Shown piece by piece: positions 53,804 to 62,919 of a stretch of 64,000 bases of DNA. The stretch comes from Chitinophagaceae bacterium (GTDB lineage: Bacteria; Bacteroidota; Bacteroidia; Chitinophagales; Chitinophagaceae). The position numbers and the translations under genes are program-made. Positions within the stretch are counted from its first letter, which is position 1; each line of letters starts with the position of its first letter. The notes beneath the pieces were generated by a model. That model had not been told where the DNA came from and searched no databases. It was given only the letters and a program-made list of their open reading frames with translations. The stretch covers positions 1 to 64,000 of the forward strand of contig JADJOC010000009.1 of NCBI GenBank assembly GCA_016713965.1, in the 5' to 3' direction.

Positions 53804-55425
53804 AGAAAGACCAACATAAAAAACTAGGCAAAACCCTTTGGGATATAGCAGACAACTTGCGTGGGGCCATGAATGCGGATGATTTCCGTGATTATATGCT
53901 TTCATTTCTATTTCTTCGGTATTTGTCGCATAACTATGAAGAATCTGCTAAAAAGGAATTGGGTTCTGATTATCCTAAAACAGATTCGAATATTGTGCCG
54001 GAATATGGAGTATCGACACCACTTCAATTATGGTATGAAGGAAATTTGGATGATGCTGAAGAGTTTGAAAAACAAATGCGAAGAAAAATCCATTATGTGA
54101 TTAAGCCCCAATATTTGTGGAGTAATATTACAGAAATGGCAAGGACCCACGATAATGAATTATTAATAAACTTAGATAAAGGGTTTAAATATATACAAGA
54201 TGAATCTTTTGATAGTGCATTCCAAGGTTTGTTCTCTGAAATCAATTTAAGTTCTGAAAAGTTGGGAAAAACTCCAACAGATAGAAATAATAAGCTTTGT
54301 AAAATTATTACTAAAATTGCCGAGGGTATCGCCGATTTCTCTCCAGATTCTGATACACTCGGAGATGCTTATGAGTATTTAATTGGACAATTTGCCGCAG
54401 GTTCAGGCAAAAAAGCGGGTGAATTTTATACTCCGCAACAAATTTCAACAATACTCTCAGAAATTGTGACTTTAGACAGTCAAGACCCTACAACTGGGAA
54501 AAAGAAAAAACTGGATAAAGTACTTGATTTTGCCTGTGGTTCGGGTTCGTTGTTACTGAATGTAAGAAAGCGAATTAAAGACAATGGCGGTAGTATCGGT
54601 AAAATTTACGGGCAGGAAAAAAACATCACGACGTATAACCTTGCCCGAATGAACATGCTTTTGCACGGTATGAAAGATACAGAGTTTGAGATTTTTAATG
54701 GAGATACTTTACTTAACCAATGGGATTTATTAAACGAAATGAATCCTAGCAAAAAAAAAGAATTTGATGCTATTGTTGCCAATCCGCCCTTTAGTTTGCG
54801 TTGGGAACCAAACGATACCTTGGCAGAAGATTTTCGTTTCAAAAGTTACGGTTTAGCACCCAAATCAGCAGCCGACTTTGCTTTTCTCTTGCATGGTTTC
54901 CACTTTTTAGGAAAAGAAGGTACAATGGCCATCATATTGCCACATGGTGTGTTGTTCCGTGGTGGTGCAGAAGAAAAAATCCGCACTAAATTGCTAAAAG
55001 ACAATCACATTGATACGGTTATTGGTTTGCCTTCTAACTTATTTTACTCGACAGGTATTCCCGTTTGCATTTTGGTGTTGAAAAAATGTAAAAAGCAAGA
55101 TGATGTTTTGTTCATCAATGCAAGTGAACATTACGAAAAAGGGAAACGACAAAATACGCTTAGCGAAAATAATATTGAAACCATAGTAGAAACATACAAG
55201 TACCGTTATGAAAGAGAACGATATTCTCGGAAAGTTTCAATGGAAGAAATTGAAAAAAACGGCTATAACCTGAACATTTCTCGTTATGTAAGCACATCAC
55301 TAGATGAAGTACAAATTGACTTAAAAGAGGTAAGCAAAAAATTGGTTTTAATAAATGAAAGCATAAAAACGAATACAAATAAACACAATGAATTTTTAAA
55401 AGAATTGAAATTACCACCAATTTAA
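53797..55425 (+). CDS. hsdM: type I restriction-modification system methyltransferase
   Basis: 542 residues, N6-adenine methyltransferase of the type I complex. N-terminal helical domain (HsdM_N: LGKTLWDIADNLRGAMNADD, YMLSFLFLRYLSHNYEE); SAM-binding motif I LDFACGSGSLLLNV (from residue ~242); GEFYTPQQIS just upstream; catalytic motif IV NPPF in AIVANPPFSLRWE (~residue 325). The C-terminal helix closes with NKHNEFLKELKLPPI. Frame intact. It is last in the operon, following the GxxExxY remnant, which is an unusual order; hsdM is more often first or second. The 3' end faces rsmI. Confidence 0.95.
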   Translation: MTQKDQHKKLGKTLWDIADNLRGAMNADDFRDYMLSFLFLRYLSHNYEESAKKELGSDYPKTDSNIVPEYGVSTPLQLWYEGNLDDAEEFEKQMRRKIHYVIKPQYLWSNITEMARTHDNELLINLDKGFKYIQDESFDSAFQGLFSEINLSSEKLGKTPTDRNNKLCKIITKIAEGIADFSPDSDTLGDAYEYLIGQFAAGSGKKAGEFYTPQQISTILSEIVTLDSQDPTTGKKKKLDKVLDFACGSGSLLLNVRKRIKDNGGSIGKIYGQEKNITTYNLARMNMLLHGMKDTEFEIFNGDTLLNQWDLLNEMNPSKKKEFDAIVANPPFSLRWEPNDTLAEDFRFKSYGLAPKSAADFAFLLHGFHFLGKEGTMAIILPHGVLFRGGAEEKIRTKLLKDNHIDTVIGLPSNLFYSTGIPVCILVLKKCKKQDDVLFINASEHYEKGKRQNTLSENNIETIVETYKYRYERERYSRKVSMEEIEKNGYNLNISRYVSTSLDEVQIDLKEVSKKLVLINESIKTNTNKHNEFLKELKLPPI

Positions 55426-55626
55426 AAGTAAACGCAATGTGTAAGCAATATGAAATGAGAACTTAAAATGGTTAAAAGGATAGACAGAACATCAGCTGTT
55501 AACAGCGGTTTTGTAAAAAAGTGGGTTAAGTCGTTAATGCGTTGGCGTGAGTAGTTGCAGTCCGCCTCAGGCTGAGAACCAAAGCTAAATAATATGTAAT
55601 ATTTCTGCTGCTGACAACCCAAAAAT
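55426..55626. other. gap between hsdM and rsmI
   Basis: 201 bp with no convincing gene. A short perfect palindrome GCTGTTAACAGC lies near 55493. Frames read through it on the minus strand are the false extension of rsmI past its G7 tract. Confidence 0.5.
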
Positions 55627-56286
55627 TTATTCCCCCCCACCACTATTACAATTTCACCTTTCACAGCTTTTACATTAAAATAATCATGCACTTCCTGCAA
55701 ACTGCCCCTTTTGTTTTCTTCAAATTTTTTAGTCAGTTCACGGCTTACGCAACATTGCCTTTCAGCGCCAAAATATTGTATAAAATCTGCCAAGGTTTTT
55801 ACCAGCCGCATCGGGCTTTCATAAAACACCATGGTGCGTTTCTCCAATTGCAGTTTTTTAATAATGTTTGCCTGCCTTTTTTTAAGGGCAAAAACCCTTC
55901 AAAACAAAAACTATTAATAGGCAGGCCGCTATTGACCAGTGCCGGTACAAATGCAGTAGCGCCGGGCAAACAGTTTACTTCAACATTATTTTTTGCGCAC
56001 TCTCTTACCAATAAAAAGCCGGATCACTGATACCAGGCGTACCTGCATCAGTAAGTAAAGCCATTGTTTTTCCTTGTTGCAACTGGTCGGCAAGGTGAGC
56101 TACTATTTTATGCTCATTGTGCTGGTGATAAGGTGTAATAGGTTTTTGTATCTGGTAATGATTAAGTAACACCGATGATGTCCTGGTATCTTCTGCCAAA
56201 ATTAAATCCACAGACTTTAATACCTCAATGGCCCTTATAGTGATATCTCCTAAATTACCAATAGGTGTAGGAATAATATATAACAT
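55627..56286 (-). CDS. rsmI: 16S rRNA 2'-O-ribose C1402 methyltransferase, frameshifted
   Basis: Methylates C1402 of 16S rRNA. Start MLYIIPTPIGNLGDITIRAI, then DLILAEDTRTSSVLLNHYQI and MALLTDAGTPGISDPAF, all hallmark RsmI/YraL motifs. Two shifts (near 56015 and 55840) connect the second part, with VNCLPGATAFVPALVNSGLP and FCFEGFLPLKKGRQTLL, to the third, with MVFYESPMRLVKTLADFIQY. The last frame ends VKGEIVIVVGG at a run of seven G; one more G gives a stop at 55627-55629, the usual length (~220). The alternative reading, to 55422, would overlap the end of hsdM and is rejected. Confidence 0.9.
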
Positions 56287-56375
56287 AGATGATTAGTTTA
56301 TTTGTAAATACGTTAAATGTAGAGATGTGAAGAGGTTAAAATGTATTTTGCATTCCGAAAAATAACATATTATCT

Positions 56376-56436
56376 TAACCAATTAACATATCAACAACTC
56401 AACATATCAACAAATTAACAAGTTAACATATTAACT
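56376..56436. repeat. short tandem TTAACATATCAACAA-type repeat
   Basis: Imperfect units of about 8-18 bp (TTAACATATCAACAACTC, AACATATCAACAAATTAAC, then AAGTTAACATATTAAC) between rsmI and purS. It holds no spacers, so it is not a CRISPR. Probably a slippage-prone satellite. Confidence 0.7.
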
Positions 56437-56679
56437 AATAACTTCAATATAAAAATTCTCCATCACAGAATTAGCCAATAATTTTTTTGCAGCTTCGTTT
56501 GCAATATCAATAGCTTCTTCTTTACTATTTGCCTCAATTTGTAGTTGAATATTCTTTCCCACTCTTACATCTTTAATCGATGGCAGGCCTAAATTTTGCA
56601 AGCTGCCCATTACAGCTTTACCCTGGGGATCCAATAAATCTTTTAAAGGCATCACCTGTACTTGTACTGAAAAAATCAT
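56431..56679 (-). CDS. purS: phosphoribosylformylglycinamidine synthase, PurS subunit
   Basis: 82 residues from the Met at 56679 (MIFSVQVQVMPLKDLLDPQG); the earlier in-frame Met at 56721 adds a hydrophobic stretch not in the family and overlaps pssA. PurS bridges PurL and PurQ in purine synthesis. Family motifs: VMPLKDLLDPQGKAV and VRVGKNIQLQIEANSKEEAI. The length is exactly typical. Its neighbours, pssA upstream and rsmI downstream, are not purine genes, so purL/purQ are elsewhere. Confidence 0.9.
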   Translation of the reverse strand: MIFSVQVQVMPLKDLLDPQGKAVMGSLQNLGLPSIKDVRVGKNIQLQIEANSKEEAIDIANEAAKKLLANSVMENFYIEVIS

Positions 56680-56683
56680 GCAT

Positions 56684-57439
56684 TTATTGTTTATAAAATA
56701 AAGATAAAATAATGTACACAATAAAAACTACCGGCACCGCCAGCCATTGTAAAAAAATTGCTGCAACTATTGTTATCAGCAATAAAATTATTTTAGGAAT
56801 GTTGTTCTTAACCGAAAGGTTTTTAAATTTTAAAGCCATAATGGGCAGCCTGCTTACCATCAACCAGCTTACTGAAAAAATTATTCCGTACAAAACCCAT
56901 TTATTCAGCAAAATATTTACCACCCAGTCAGTCGGTGAATGCCAGTAGATTAATGGAAAAGATGCAATTAATAATCCTGCAGCAGGGATGGGCACACCTT
57001 TAAAACCATAAGATTGTGATTGATCAATATTAAACCTGGCTAAACGGTAAGCCCCGGCACAAGCTATAATAAATGCCGGCATCAACCATAGTATAGAGGT
57101 ATCAATACCCTCTTGCTCTTTTGCCAGGCTAAGTCGTAAAAATTGATAAACAATCATGGATGGCGCCACGCCAAAACTTACTACATCAGCCAAAGAGTCT
57201 AACTGTTTGCCGATCTCAGATGCAGCATTGAAAAGCCTGGCTACAAAACCATCTAAAAAATCAACTACACCGGCAATACCAATAAATAATGATGCCAGCC
57301 AGATTTTTTCCGGTATATCTATGTATTGGGCTCCATCATTGGTGTATTGTATTACTATTCCATTTTGCAAGGTAACTACTATGGCCAGGCATCCGAAAAA
57401 CAGATTTAGTAAAGTAAATATGTTGGGTATTTGTTTCAT
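56684..57439 (-). CDS. pssA: CDP-diacylglycerol-serine O-phosphatidyltransferase
   Basis: 251 residues from the Met at 57439 (MKQIPNIFTLLNLFFGCLAI); the earlier start at 57487 would use bases inside the GACCGACGAC repeat and is rejected. Makes phosphatidylserine, leading to phosphatidylethanolamine. The CDP-alcohol phosphotransferase signature D-G-x2-A-R-x8-G-x3-D-x3-D is present as DGFVARLFNAASEIG, then KQLDSLADVVSFG. Six to eight membrane helices. Ends four bases before purS, so they are probably co-transcribed. Frame intact. Confidence 0.93.
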   Translation of the reverse strand: MKQIPNIFTLLNLFFGCLAIVVTLQNGIVIQYTNDGAQYIDIPEKIWLASLFIGIAGVVDFLDGFVARLFNAASEIGKQLDSLADVVSFGVAPSMIVYQFLRLSLAKEQEGIDTSILWLMPAFIIACAGAYRLARFNIDQSQSYGFKGVPIPAAGLLIASFPLIYWHSPTDWVVNILLNKWVLYGIIFSVSWLMVSRLPIMALKFKNLSVKNNIPKIILLLITIVAAIFLQWLAVPVVFIVYIILSLFYKQ

Positions 57440-57444
57440 ATTAA

Positions 57445-57479
57445 GATGACGACCGACGACTGACCACTGACGACCGGTG
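57445..57479. repeat. GACGACCGACGACTGACCAC-type repeat, copy A
   Basis: GATGACGACCGACGACTGAC followed by CACTGACGACCGG, directly before the pssA start. Related copies are at 57881-57911 (same orientation, diverged) and 57971-58003 (inverted). GC-rich against the local AT-rich background. Confidence 0.75.
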
Positions 57480-57489
57480 AAGATCATGT

Positions 57490-57846
57490 TTATTTTTGTA
57501 AAGAATTTTTAAATGCCTGAATTTTAGCTACCAATTTATCTAATTCAGTATAGAATTTATCAAATATTAATTGATTGATATAATTTCTTTTAATTGCAAG
57601 ATACAAGCAGTTAACCACTTCCAGTGATGATCGCTGAGAATAACCTAAGAATTTTATTTGTTCAGGATTAGATTGCCCCGTAGAACCTTCCGCTATATTT
57701 AATGAAATAGAATCAGCTGCCCTTTTCATTTGAGACGTTAAAGAAAACATTTCTTCTTTAGGAAAACTTCTGGTCAAATTATGGACATTATCAGCCATTT
57801 CTATTGCCAGCTTCCATATTTCCAGCTTTTCAAACTTAAAAGGCAT
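57490..57846 (-). CDS. four-helix-bundle protein (23S rRNA intervening-sequence protein family)
   Basis: 118 residues, all helical: FEKLEIWKLAIEMADNVHNL, FPKEEMFSLTSQMKRAADSI, then SLNIAEGSTGQSNPEQIKFL. This is the S23/IVP family, with its typical R-A-x-x-S-I-x-x-N-I-A-E-G motif. The family's role is unknown; it was first seen within 23S rRNA insertions but is common elsewhere in Bacteroidota. The gene lies between three GTCGTC-type repeats, separating pssA from the aminopeptidase, and looks like an inserted cassette. Frame intact. Confidence 0.9.
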   Translation of the reverse strand: MPFKFEKLEIWKLAIEMADNVHNLTRSFPKEEMFSLTSQMKRAADSISLNIAEGSTGQSNPEQIKFLGYSQRSSLEVVNCLYLAIKRNYINQLIFDKFYTELDKLVAKIQAFKNSLQK

Positions 57847-57880
57847 GGTGTGTATTTATTAGAATATTAGTTAATAATAG

Positions 57881-57911
57881 AGGCCACCGGCGACAGACCA
57901 CCGACCACCGA
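57881..57911. repeat. GACGACCGACGACTGACCAC-type repeat, copy B
   Basis: AGGCCACCGGCGACAGACCA then CCGACCACCG. Shares the GAC-x-ACCGAC-x-AC core with copy A and is largely inverted relative to copy C (57971-58003), with which it could form a hairpin. Confidence 0.7.
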
Positions 57912-57970
57912 AATGCGAAGATGATAAACACAATATTATAGAAATAAAGAACATCAAATATTACAACTCC

Positions 57971-58003
57971 ATCGGTGGCCTGTTGTCGGTCGTCAGTGGT
58001 CGT
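57971..58003. repeat. GTCGTCAGTGGTCGT-type repeat, copy C (inverted)
   Basis: ATCGGTGGCCTGTTGTCGGT then CGTCAGTGGTCGT, immediately before the aminopeptidase stop codon. Reverse complement of the copy A/B pattern. B and C together form an imperfect inverted pair around 60 bp of spacer. Confidence 0.75.
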
Positions 58004-58004
58004 A

Positions 58005-59292
58005 TTATCTCCTCATCAACGCTTCAATTTCCTCCACCGTTATCGGAATATTTTTCATCAGATCTTTATTGCCATTTTTAGTAATCCAGAAATTATTTTC
58101 TATCCTTATTCCCATTTGTTCTTCTTCAATATATATACCAGGCTCTACGGTAAATACCATGCCCGCTTTAATAGGCTCAGTTCTTGTACCAAGGTCATGT
58201 ACATCTATTCCTAAATGATGAGATATGCCATGATACAAATACTTTCTATATGCCCTGTTCTCCCTGTCTTCATTTTTAATATCGCTTTTTTTAAGCAGTC
58301 CTATTTTTTGAAATACAATGCTGGCCTCATCCCCTACTTTTTCGGTGTAATCAATTATACTAATGCCTGGCTTTAAAATACTGGCTGCATAATGATGCAG
58401 ATGCAGGCAGGCATTATACACTGTTTTTTGTCTTTTTGTAAACTTACCGTTTACAGGAATGGTTCTTGTCAGGTCTGCACAATAATTTCCATATTCTGCG
58501 CCAAAATCCATTAAGATCAAATCCCCGTCTTTACATTCCCGCTTGTTTTCTGTATAATGCAAAATCCTTGCATTATCTCCACTGGCAATGATACTTCCAT
58601 ACGCAGGCCCGCTAGCCCTTTGTGATAAAAATGAATGAAATATTTCTGCTTCAATTTCATATTCCATTACTCCCGGTTTAATAAACTGTAGTAATCTTCT
58701 AAAAGTATTGTCAGTAATATCAACAGCCTTTTGTATCACTTCAATTTCCAAAGGTGCTTTTACCGCTCTCAATTCTTTTAAAATTTTTGCGCTGCGCTTA
58801 TATTCATGCAAAGGATATTGTCCCTTCATCATTTGTGCATAGCGATAATCCCTTACAGGAACATGATTAGCCTTCCTGTCATTTTCATTTGTATTTAAAT
58901 ATATAATATCACTTGAATGTACCCACGGTTGCAGCATTCCATCCAATACATCCAGCCATACAATAGTTTCTATTCCTGAAATAGCTCTTGCTTCTGCTGC
59001 TCTTAACCTGTGGCCATCCCATTTCTCTTTTAATTCGTTTGGACGTACTAAAACTAATACTTCCCGGTATTTAGGATCAGGATTGCCTGGAAATAAAACC
59101 AGCATAGTATCTTCCTGCTCAATGCCTGTAAGCCAGAATAAATCTGAATTTTGTTTAAACTTATATATCGCATCTCCATTACTGGGCAACTCGTCATTAC
59201 TATTAAAAATCGCTATTGCATTTTTTCCAGCCTTTTACAAATCTTTTCCTGTTTTCAATAAAAATATTGGCATCAAGAGGTAAATATTTCAT
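58005..59292 (-). CDS. pepP: Xaa-Pro aminopeptidase (aminopeptidase P), one frameshift
   Basis: About 429 residues, M24 metallopeptidase that removes N-terminal residues before proline. The true start is 59292 (MKYLPLDANIFIENRKRFVK); a missing A in GTAAAAGGCTGG near 59240 hides the join to AIFNSNDELPSNGDAIYKFK. N-terminal creatinase-like domain, then the pita-bread domain with the metal ligands in DLILMDFGAEYGNYCADLTR (Asp, Asp), YHGISHHLGIDVHDLG (His), MVFTVEPGIYI (Glu) and MGIRIENNFWIT (Glu). The gene is divergent from pckA by 357 bp. Confidence 0.9.
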
Positions 59293-59649
59293 ATAACTGT
59301 TTTAATATAGAATTAAATAGCTAAACTTATTCCTTTAAGGCCAGCTAAAAAATTTCCATCGCAATATACATTTTAAATAAATAGTGCCCGTATGGATTTT
59401 TTTGTGTACATTTTACACAAAAGAATATAAAAAATTTCAATGTTTTCAAGCAAAAACATTCAATCTTCAATGTTATTTAAAAAAAAAGCTTTGATTTAAA
59501 TTTTTATAAAAGAAAATTGCTAAAAACTTCTAAAAATATTAAAACAGGAATGGTTTTACTGAATAATTATAAAACAGCTAAACCATACATTTGTATGATA
59601 TTTGCATAATAATTAAATAATATAAACGATAACTAAAAGATCCATTTAT
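59293..59649. promoter_or_regulatory. shared divergent promoter region of pepP and pckA
   Basis: 357 bp, no gene. TACATTTG at 59586-59593 fits the TAnnTTTG -7 box for pckA, 57 bp before its start. The matching -33 TTG is not clear: only TGGTTTTAC is in a loosely right place. The rest is AT-rich. Confidence 0.4.
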
Positions 59650-61254
59650 ATGTCAATTCCAACAATGTTGGCCATACCAAAAAAGGCACTGATTAATATC
59701 GGTTTAAAAATATCAGAAGATATTCATTACCAGCTTTCGGCTGCAGAACTTACTGAGCAAACTTTAAAGAGAGGCGAAGGTGAACTAAATAATACCGGTG
59801 CGCTTGTAATAAAAACAGGTGAATTTACAGGCCGGAGCCCTAAAGATAAATTTATTGTAAAAGATAGTTTAACAGCAGACACTGTCCATTGGAATGAATT
59901 TAATATTCCCATTGATGAAAAATATTTTGACCAGTTGCAGAAAAAGATGATGTCATACCTGGAAGATAAAGAAATCTGGGTTAGGGATTGTTACGCTTGT
60001 GCCGATCCAAAATATCGTTTAAATATAAGGGTGATCAACGAAAATCCATGGAGCAATTTGTTTGCGCATAATATGTTTCTGCGTCCGCAGGAAGAAGAGT
60101 TGGAAAACTTTACCCCGGAATGGCATATTATCCAGGCCCCAGGCTTAAAAGCTGATAACAAAGTAGATGGAACAAGACAGCACAATTTTGCAATAGTGAG
60201 TTTTACAAAAAAAACTATTTTAATTGGTGGAACTGGTTATACCGGTGAAATGAAGAAAGGAATTTTTACTATTTTAAATTATATCCTTCCGCATAACAAG
60301 AATGTATTAAGCATGCATTGCTCAGCTAATATGGGTAATGAAGGTGATACTGCCATATTTTTCGGATTAAGCGGCACAGGAAAAACCACCTTAAGTGCAG
60401 ATCCGAAAAGACAGCTTATTGGTGATGATGAACATGGGTGGACATCTGATACGGTATTTAATTTTGAAGGCGGATGTTATGCAAAAACAATTGATTTAAG
60501 CAAAGAAAAAGAACCGGAAATTTTTAATGCCATCCGCCCCGGAGCATTAGTAGAAAATGTAACATTTATAGATGGAACTAATCAAATTGATTTTAGCAGT
60601 AAAAAAATTACAGAAAATACAAGGGTTTGTTATCCGCTACATTTTATCAGTAATGCAATAGAACCTTCTATTGGCAAAATACCTAAAAATATCTTTTTTC
60701 TTACCTGCGATGCTTATGGGGTATTACCACCGATAAGTAAGCTTACTGCCTGGCAAGCTATGTACCAGTTTATCAGCGGGTATACTGCAAAAGTAGCCGG
60801 TACAGAAGCAGGGGTTACTGAACCAAAGTCTACCTTCAGTGCTTGCTTTGGCGCCCCTTTCCTGCCACTTCACCCGGGGCAGTATGCCGCTATGCTAGGC
60901 AAAAAAATGAAAGAAAATAATGTACAAATCTGGTTAATAAATACTGGCTGGAGCGGTGGAAGCTATGGTGTGGGTCACAGGATGAAATTGACCCATACCC
61001 GTGCCATGATTACAGCAGCGCTTGAAGGAAAGCTGGATACAGTAAATTATGAAACCCACCCGGTATTTGGTGTTTCTATGCCGGCAAGCTGCCCTAATGT
61101 TCCTGCAGAAATATTAAATCCCAGGAATACATGGGATGATAAAGCAGCTTATGATGTGAAAGCAAAAGATCTTGCACAGCAATTTATAAATAACTTTAAA
61201 AAATATGAGAGTGGTGTTACAGATGAAATATTAGAAGCTGCACCAAAAGTTTAA
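59650..61254 (+). CDS. pckA: phosphoenolpyruvate carboxykinase (ATP)
   Basis: 534 residues. Decarboxylates and phosphorylates oxaloacetate to PEP, the gluconeogenic entry point. Substrate-binding FTGRSPKDKFIVKD, kinase-1a/P-loop GLSGTGKTTLSADP, kinase-2 LIGDDEHGW, and NTGWSGGSYGVGHRMKLTHT, all typical of the ATP-dependent class. The start at 59650 (MSIPTMLAIPKK) gives the usual length. Frame intact, with an exact terminator hairpin 28 bp downstream. Confidence 0.97.
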   Translation: MSIPTMLAIPKKALINIGLKISEDIHYQLSAAELTEQTLKRGEGELNNTGALVIKTGEFTGRSPKDKFIVKDSLTADTVHWNEFNIPIDEKYFDQLQKKMMSYLEDKEIWVRDCYACADPKYRLNIRVINENPWSNLFAHNMFLRPQEEELENFTPEWHIIQAPGLKADNKVDGTRQHNFAIVSFTKKTILIGGTGYTGEMKKGIFTILNYILPHNKNVLSMHCSANMGNEGDTAIFFGLSGTGKTTLSADPKRQLIGDDEHGWTSDTVFNFEGGCYAKTIDLSKEKEPEIFNAIRPGALVENVTFIDGTNQIDFSSKKITENTRVCYPLHFISNAIEPSIGKIPKNIFFLTCDAYGVLPPISKLTAWQAMYQFISGYTAKVAGTEAGVTEPKSTFSACFGAPFLPLHPGQYAAMLGKKMKENNVQIWLINTGWSGGSYGVGHRMKLTHTRAMITAALEGKLDTVNYETHPVFGVSMPASCPNVPAEILNPRNTWDDKAAYDVKAKDLAQQFINNFKKYESGVTDEILEAAPKV

Positions 61255-61282
61255 ATACTAAATTATTCGCTTTAAAGCGATT

Positions 61283-61330
61283 TATAGAAAGAATAAATCC
61301 CCTTTGATAAGGGGATTTATTCTTTCTATA
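61283..61330. terminator. bidirectional terminator, 22-bp perfect stem
   Basis: TATAGAAAGAATAAATCCCC plus TT, loop TGAT, then the exact complement ending CTATA. It serves pckA and the convergent membrane-protein gene, whose stop codon begins at the next base (61331). Confidence 0.9.
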
Positions 61331-61711
61331 TCAATCTACAATAAGACGGTTAATACCAGGGTCTGACTTTAAGTATTGTATTTTACATGCATAGCCCCTG
61401 CATAATTTTTTCTGTGATTTACAAATCTGCCAAGCATTAACCTGGCTTTTATTTTCGTATAATTTTTCATTAACATAAAACTCATAGTAAGTATAATTTT
61501 CTCTTTTTTCAGGCCATTGGCGTTCTGTATAATCTACTACTATCCCTTGTATGTATACGCCTTCATTTTGATACCGCTCTTCTAATGAGTCTCTTTTTAA
61601 AGTTGATATATAAGTAAGTATTCCTACAATTAATGCTATTACAATAAGCATAATTTTATTTCGCTTGTTGTGATCAGCAGTAGCAGGAGGAGAAATTAAT
61701 TGACCAGGCAT
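61331..61711 (-). CDS. small single-pass membrane protein, unknown
   Basis: 126 residues with a cytoplasmic proline/threonine-rich start (MPGQLISPPATADHNKRNK), one helix (IMLIVIALIVGILTYIST), then a soluble domain with YIQGIVVDYTERQ, YTYYEFYVNEKLYE and three cysteines (ICKSQKKLCRGYAC). I do not recognise the family; the strand pattern resembles small beta-barrel DUFs of Bacteroidota. It lies 93 bp from a hairpin that ends the DUF3829-like gene upstream. Frame intact. Confidence 0.6.
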   Translation of the reverse strand: MPGQLISPPATADHNKRNKIMLIVIALIVGILTYISTLKRDSLEERYQNEGVYIQGIVVDYTERQWPEKRENYTYYEFYVNEKLYENKSQVNAWQICKSQKKLCRGYACKIQYLKSDPGINRLIVD

Positions 61712-61803
61712 ATTTATGAAAACAATTTTATTATTTCATTTCAATATCTATAACAGTATTTGAATTACAAAATTATCATTCACCGGGAGATGATTATATA
61801 TAA

Positions 61804-61838
61804 ATTTAAAACCCTCCTGGACCAGGAGGGTTTTAAAT
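61804..61838 (-). terminator. terminator of the DUF3829-like gene
   Basis: ATTTAAAACCCTCCTGG and its exact complement around a single A (functional loop 3 nt). It starts 20 bp after the stop codon. Confidence 0.85.
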
Positions 61839-61858
61839 TACAAAATAAGTTTAATAAA

Positions 61859-62842
61859 TTAATTCCTGATAAATGTATTATATGAATCAATTGCAGTATT
61901 ATAATAACTAAACATATTGCTTTGAGATGCATTTAACCTTTCCCCCCACTCTTCTTTTTCAGATTCGCCGGCATTTTCTAAAGATTCTGCATTTTGAATA
62001 TATTTTTCTGCACTGGAAATCGCCAAAAGAAGGTTTTTATAAAACTTTGGATAGACATCTAATTTGTAATAGACATCTTTTTTTGAAAAATCTTTCCCTT
62101 CGGTCACTTTATTCTTTTCGTATGTTTCTTTTAAATCTGCAAGCTTTTCTTTTACAGCACTAAGATCTGCATTAGGATTGGCAGAGCTGGCTTCCAGGTC
62201 ATTTAATATATCTTTAAATGCACTCAAATCAGTTTTCATTGGTATCACCAAGTGTTTAATAGGCGATTTTTGCAAAAAAACCATTTCTGCATCACTACTA
62301 AGCTTAGAAGCCCTGTTAATTGCCCGCCTCATTTTAGAATATACAGAATCTGCCTGCTCCTCCATACCTTCCATTAATTTATCTGATGTGGAAAAATCAT
62401 CTGTCGCAAAAGTTTTTTTAGTTAAATAGTCTTCGATGCTGGCGCAATCAGTTTTAATTTTTTTAAACAGCACCTCACACTCACTAAACAGTTGTGGTAC
62501 ACTTTTATCAGGGTATCCGGCAGGTGCCACAGGAATGGCATTATTCCTGTTAGGTATATCTAAATAACTTTTGCTTCCTAAATAATGCACTGATGCGTCT
62601 TCATTCTTAGATAATCTTTCTTTGTTACCATCATATGTACTTCTGATTGATTCCATTGTTGTAACTATTTTTGAATTTCTGTTAAAAAATTCAACCAGCT
62701 GGTTACCATACTTTATTATAGCTGATGCCTGCGCTTCAGTCCATTTTGGAGTTTTACCCGCAGTGGTATTTTTATTTTGTGCTACTACCATACCGGCAGC
62801 CAGACAGCAAATTATTACACACAAAAATGTTTTTAATTTCAT
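61859..62842 (-). CDS. DUF3829-like exported helical protein
   Basis: 327 residues with a signal peptide (FLCVIICCLAAGMVVAQ), the rest almost wholly helical: WTEAQASAIIKYGNQLVEFF, LSAVKEKLADLKETYEKNKV and a C-terminal YYNTAIDSYNTFIRN. This matches the DUF3829 layout (PF12889 type), a periplasmic family of unknown function. The signal contains two cysteines next to each other (ICC), but there is no clean lipobox. It sits alone between two terminators. Family call moderate. Confidence 0.6.
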   Translation of the reverse strand: MKLKTFLCVIICCLAAGMVVAQNKNTTAGKTPKWTEAQASAIIKYGNQLVEFFNRNSKIVTTMESIRSTYDGNKERLSKNEDASVHYLGSKSYLDIPNRNNAIPVAPAGYPDKSVPQLFSECEVLFKKIKTDCASIEDYLTKKTFATDDFSTSDKLMEGMEEQADSVYSKMRRAINRASKLSSDAEMVFLQKSPIKHLVIPMKTDLSAFKDILNDLEASSANPNADLSAVKEKLADLKETYEKNKVTEGKDFSKKDVYYKLDVYPKFYKNLLLAISSAEKYIQNAESLENAGESEKEEWGERLNASQSNMFSYYNTAIDSYNTFIRN

Positions 62843-62919
62843 AACAATTTATTTTTTATTTTATTTACTTTTTAAAGATGATTTTTAACTGCTATTTACA
62901 TAAAAATATAAATATTAAT

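Noticed and set aside
55422..55626. C-terminal extension of rsmI to 55422
   Set aside because: It follows a run of seven G, is unlike the family, and overlaps the end of hsdM; one more G restores the normal stop.
56376..56436. CRISPR-like array
   Set aside because: Units are short and irregular, with no uniform repeats or unique spacers, and no cas genes are near.
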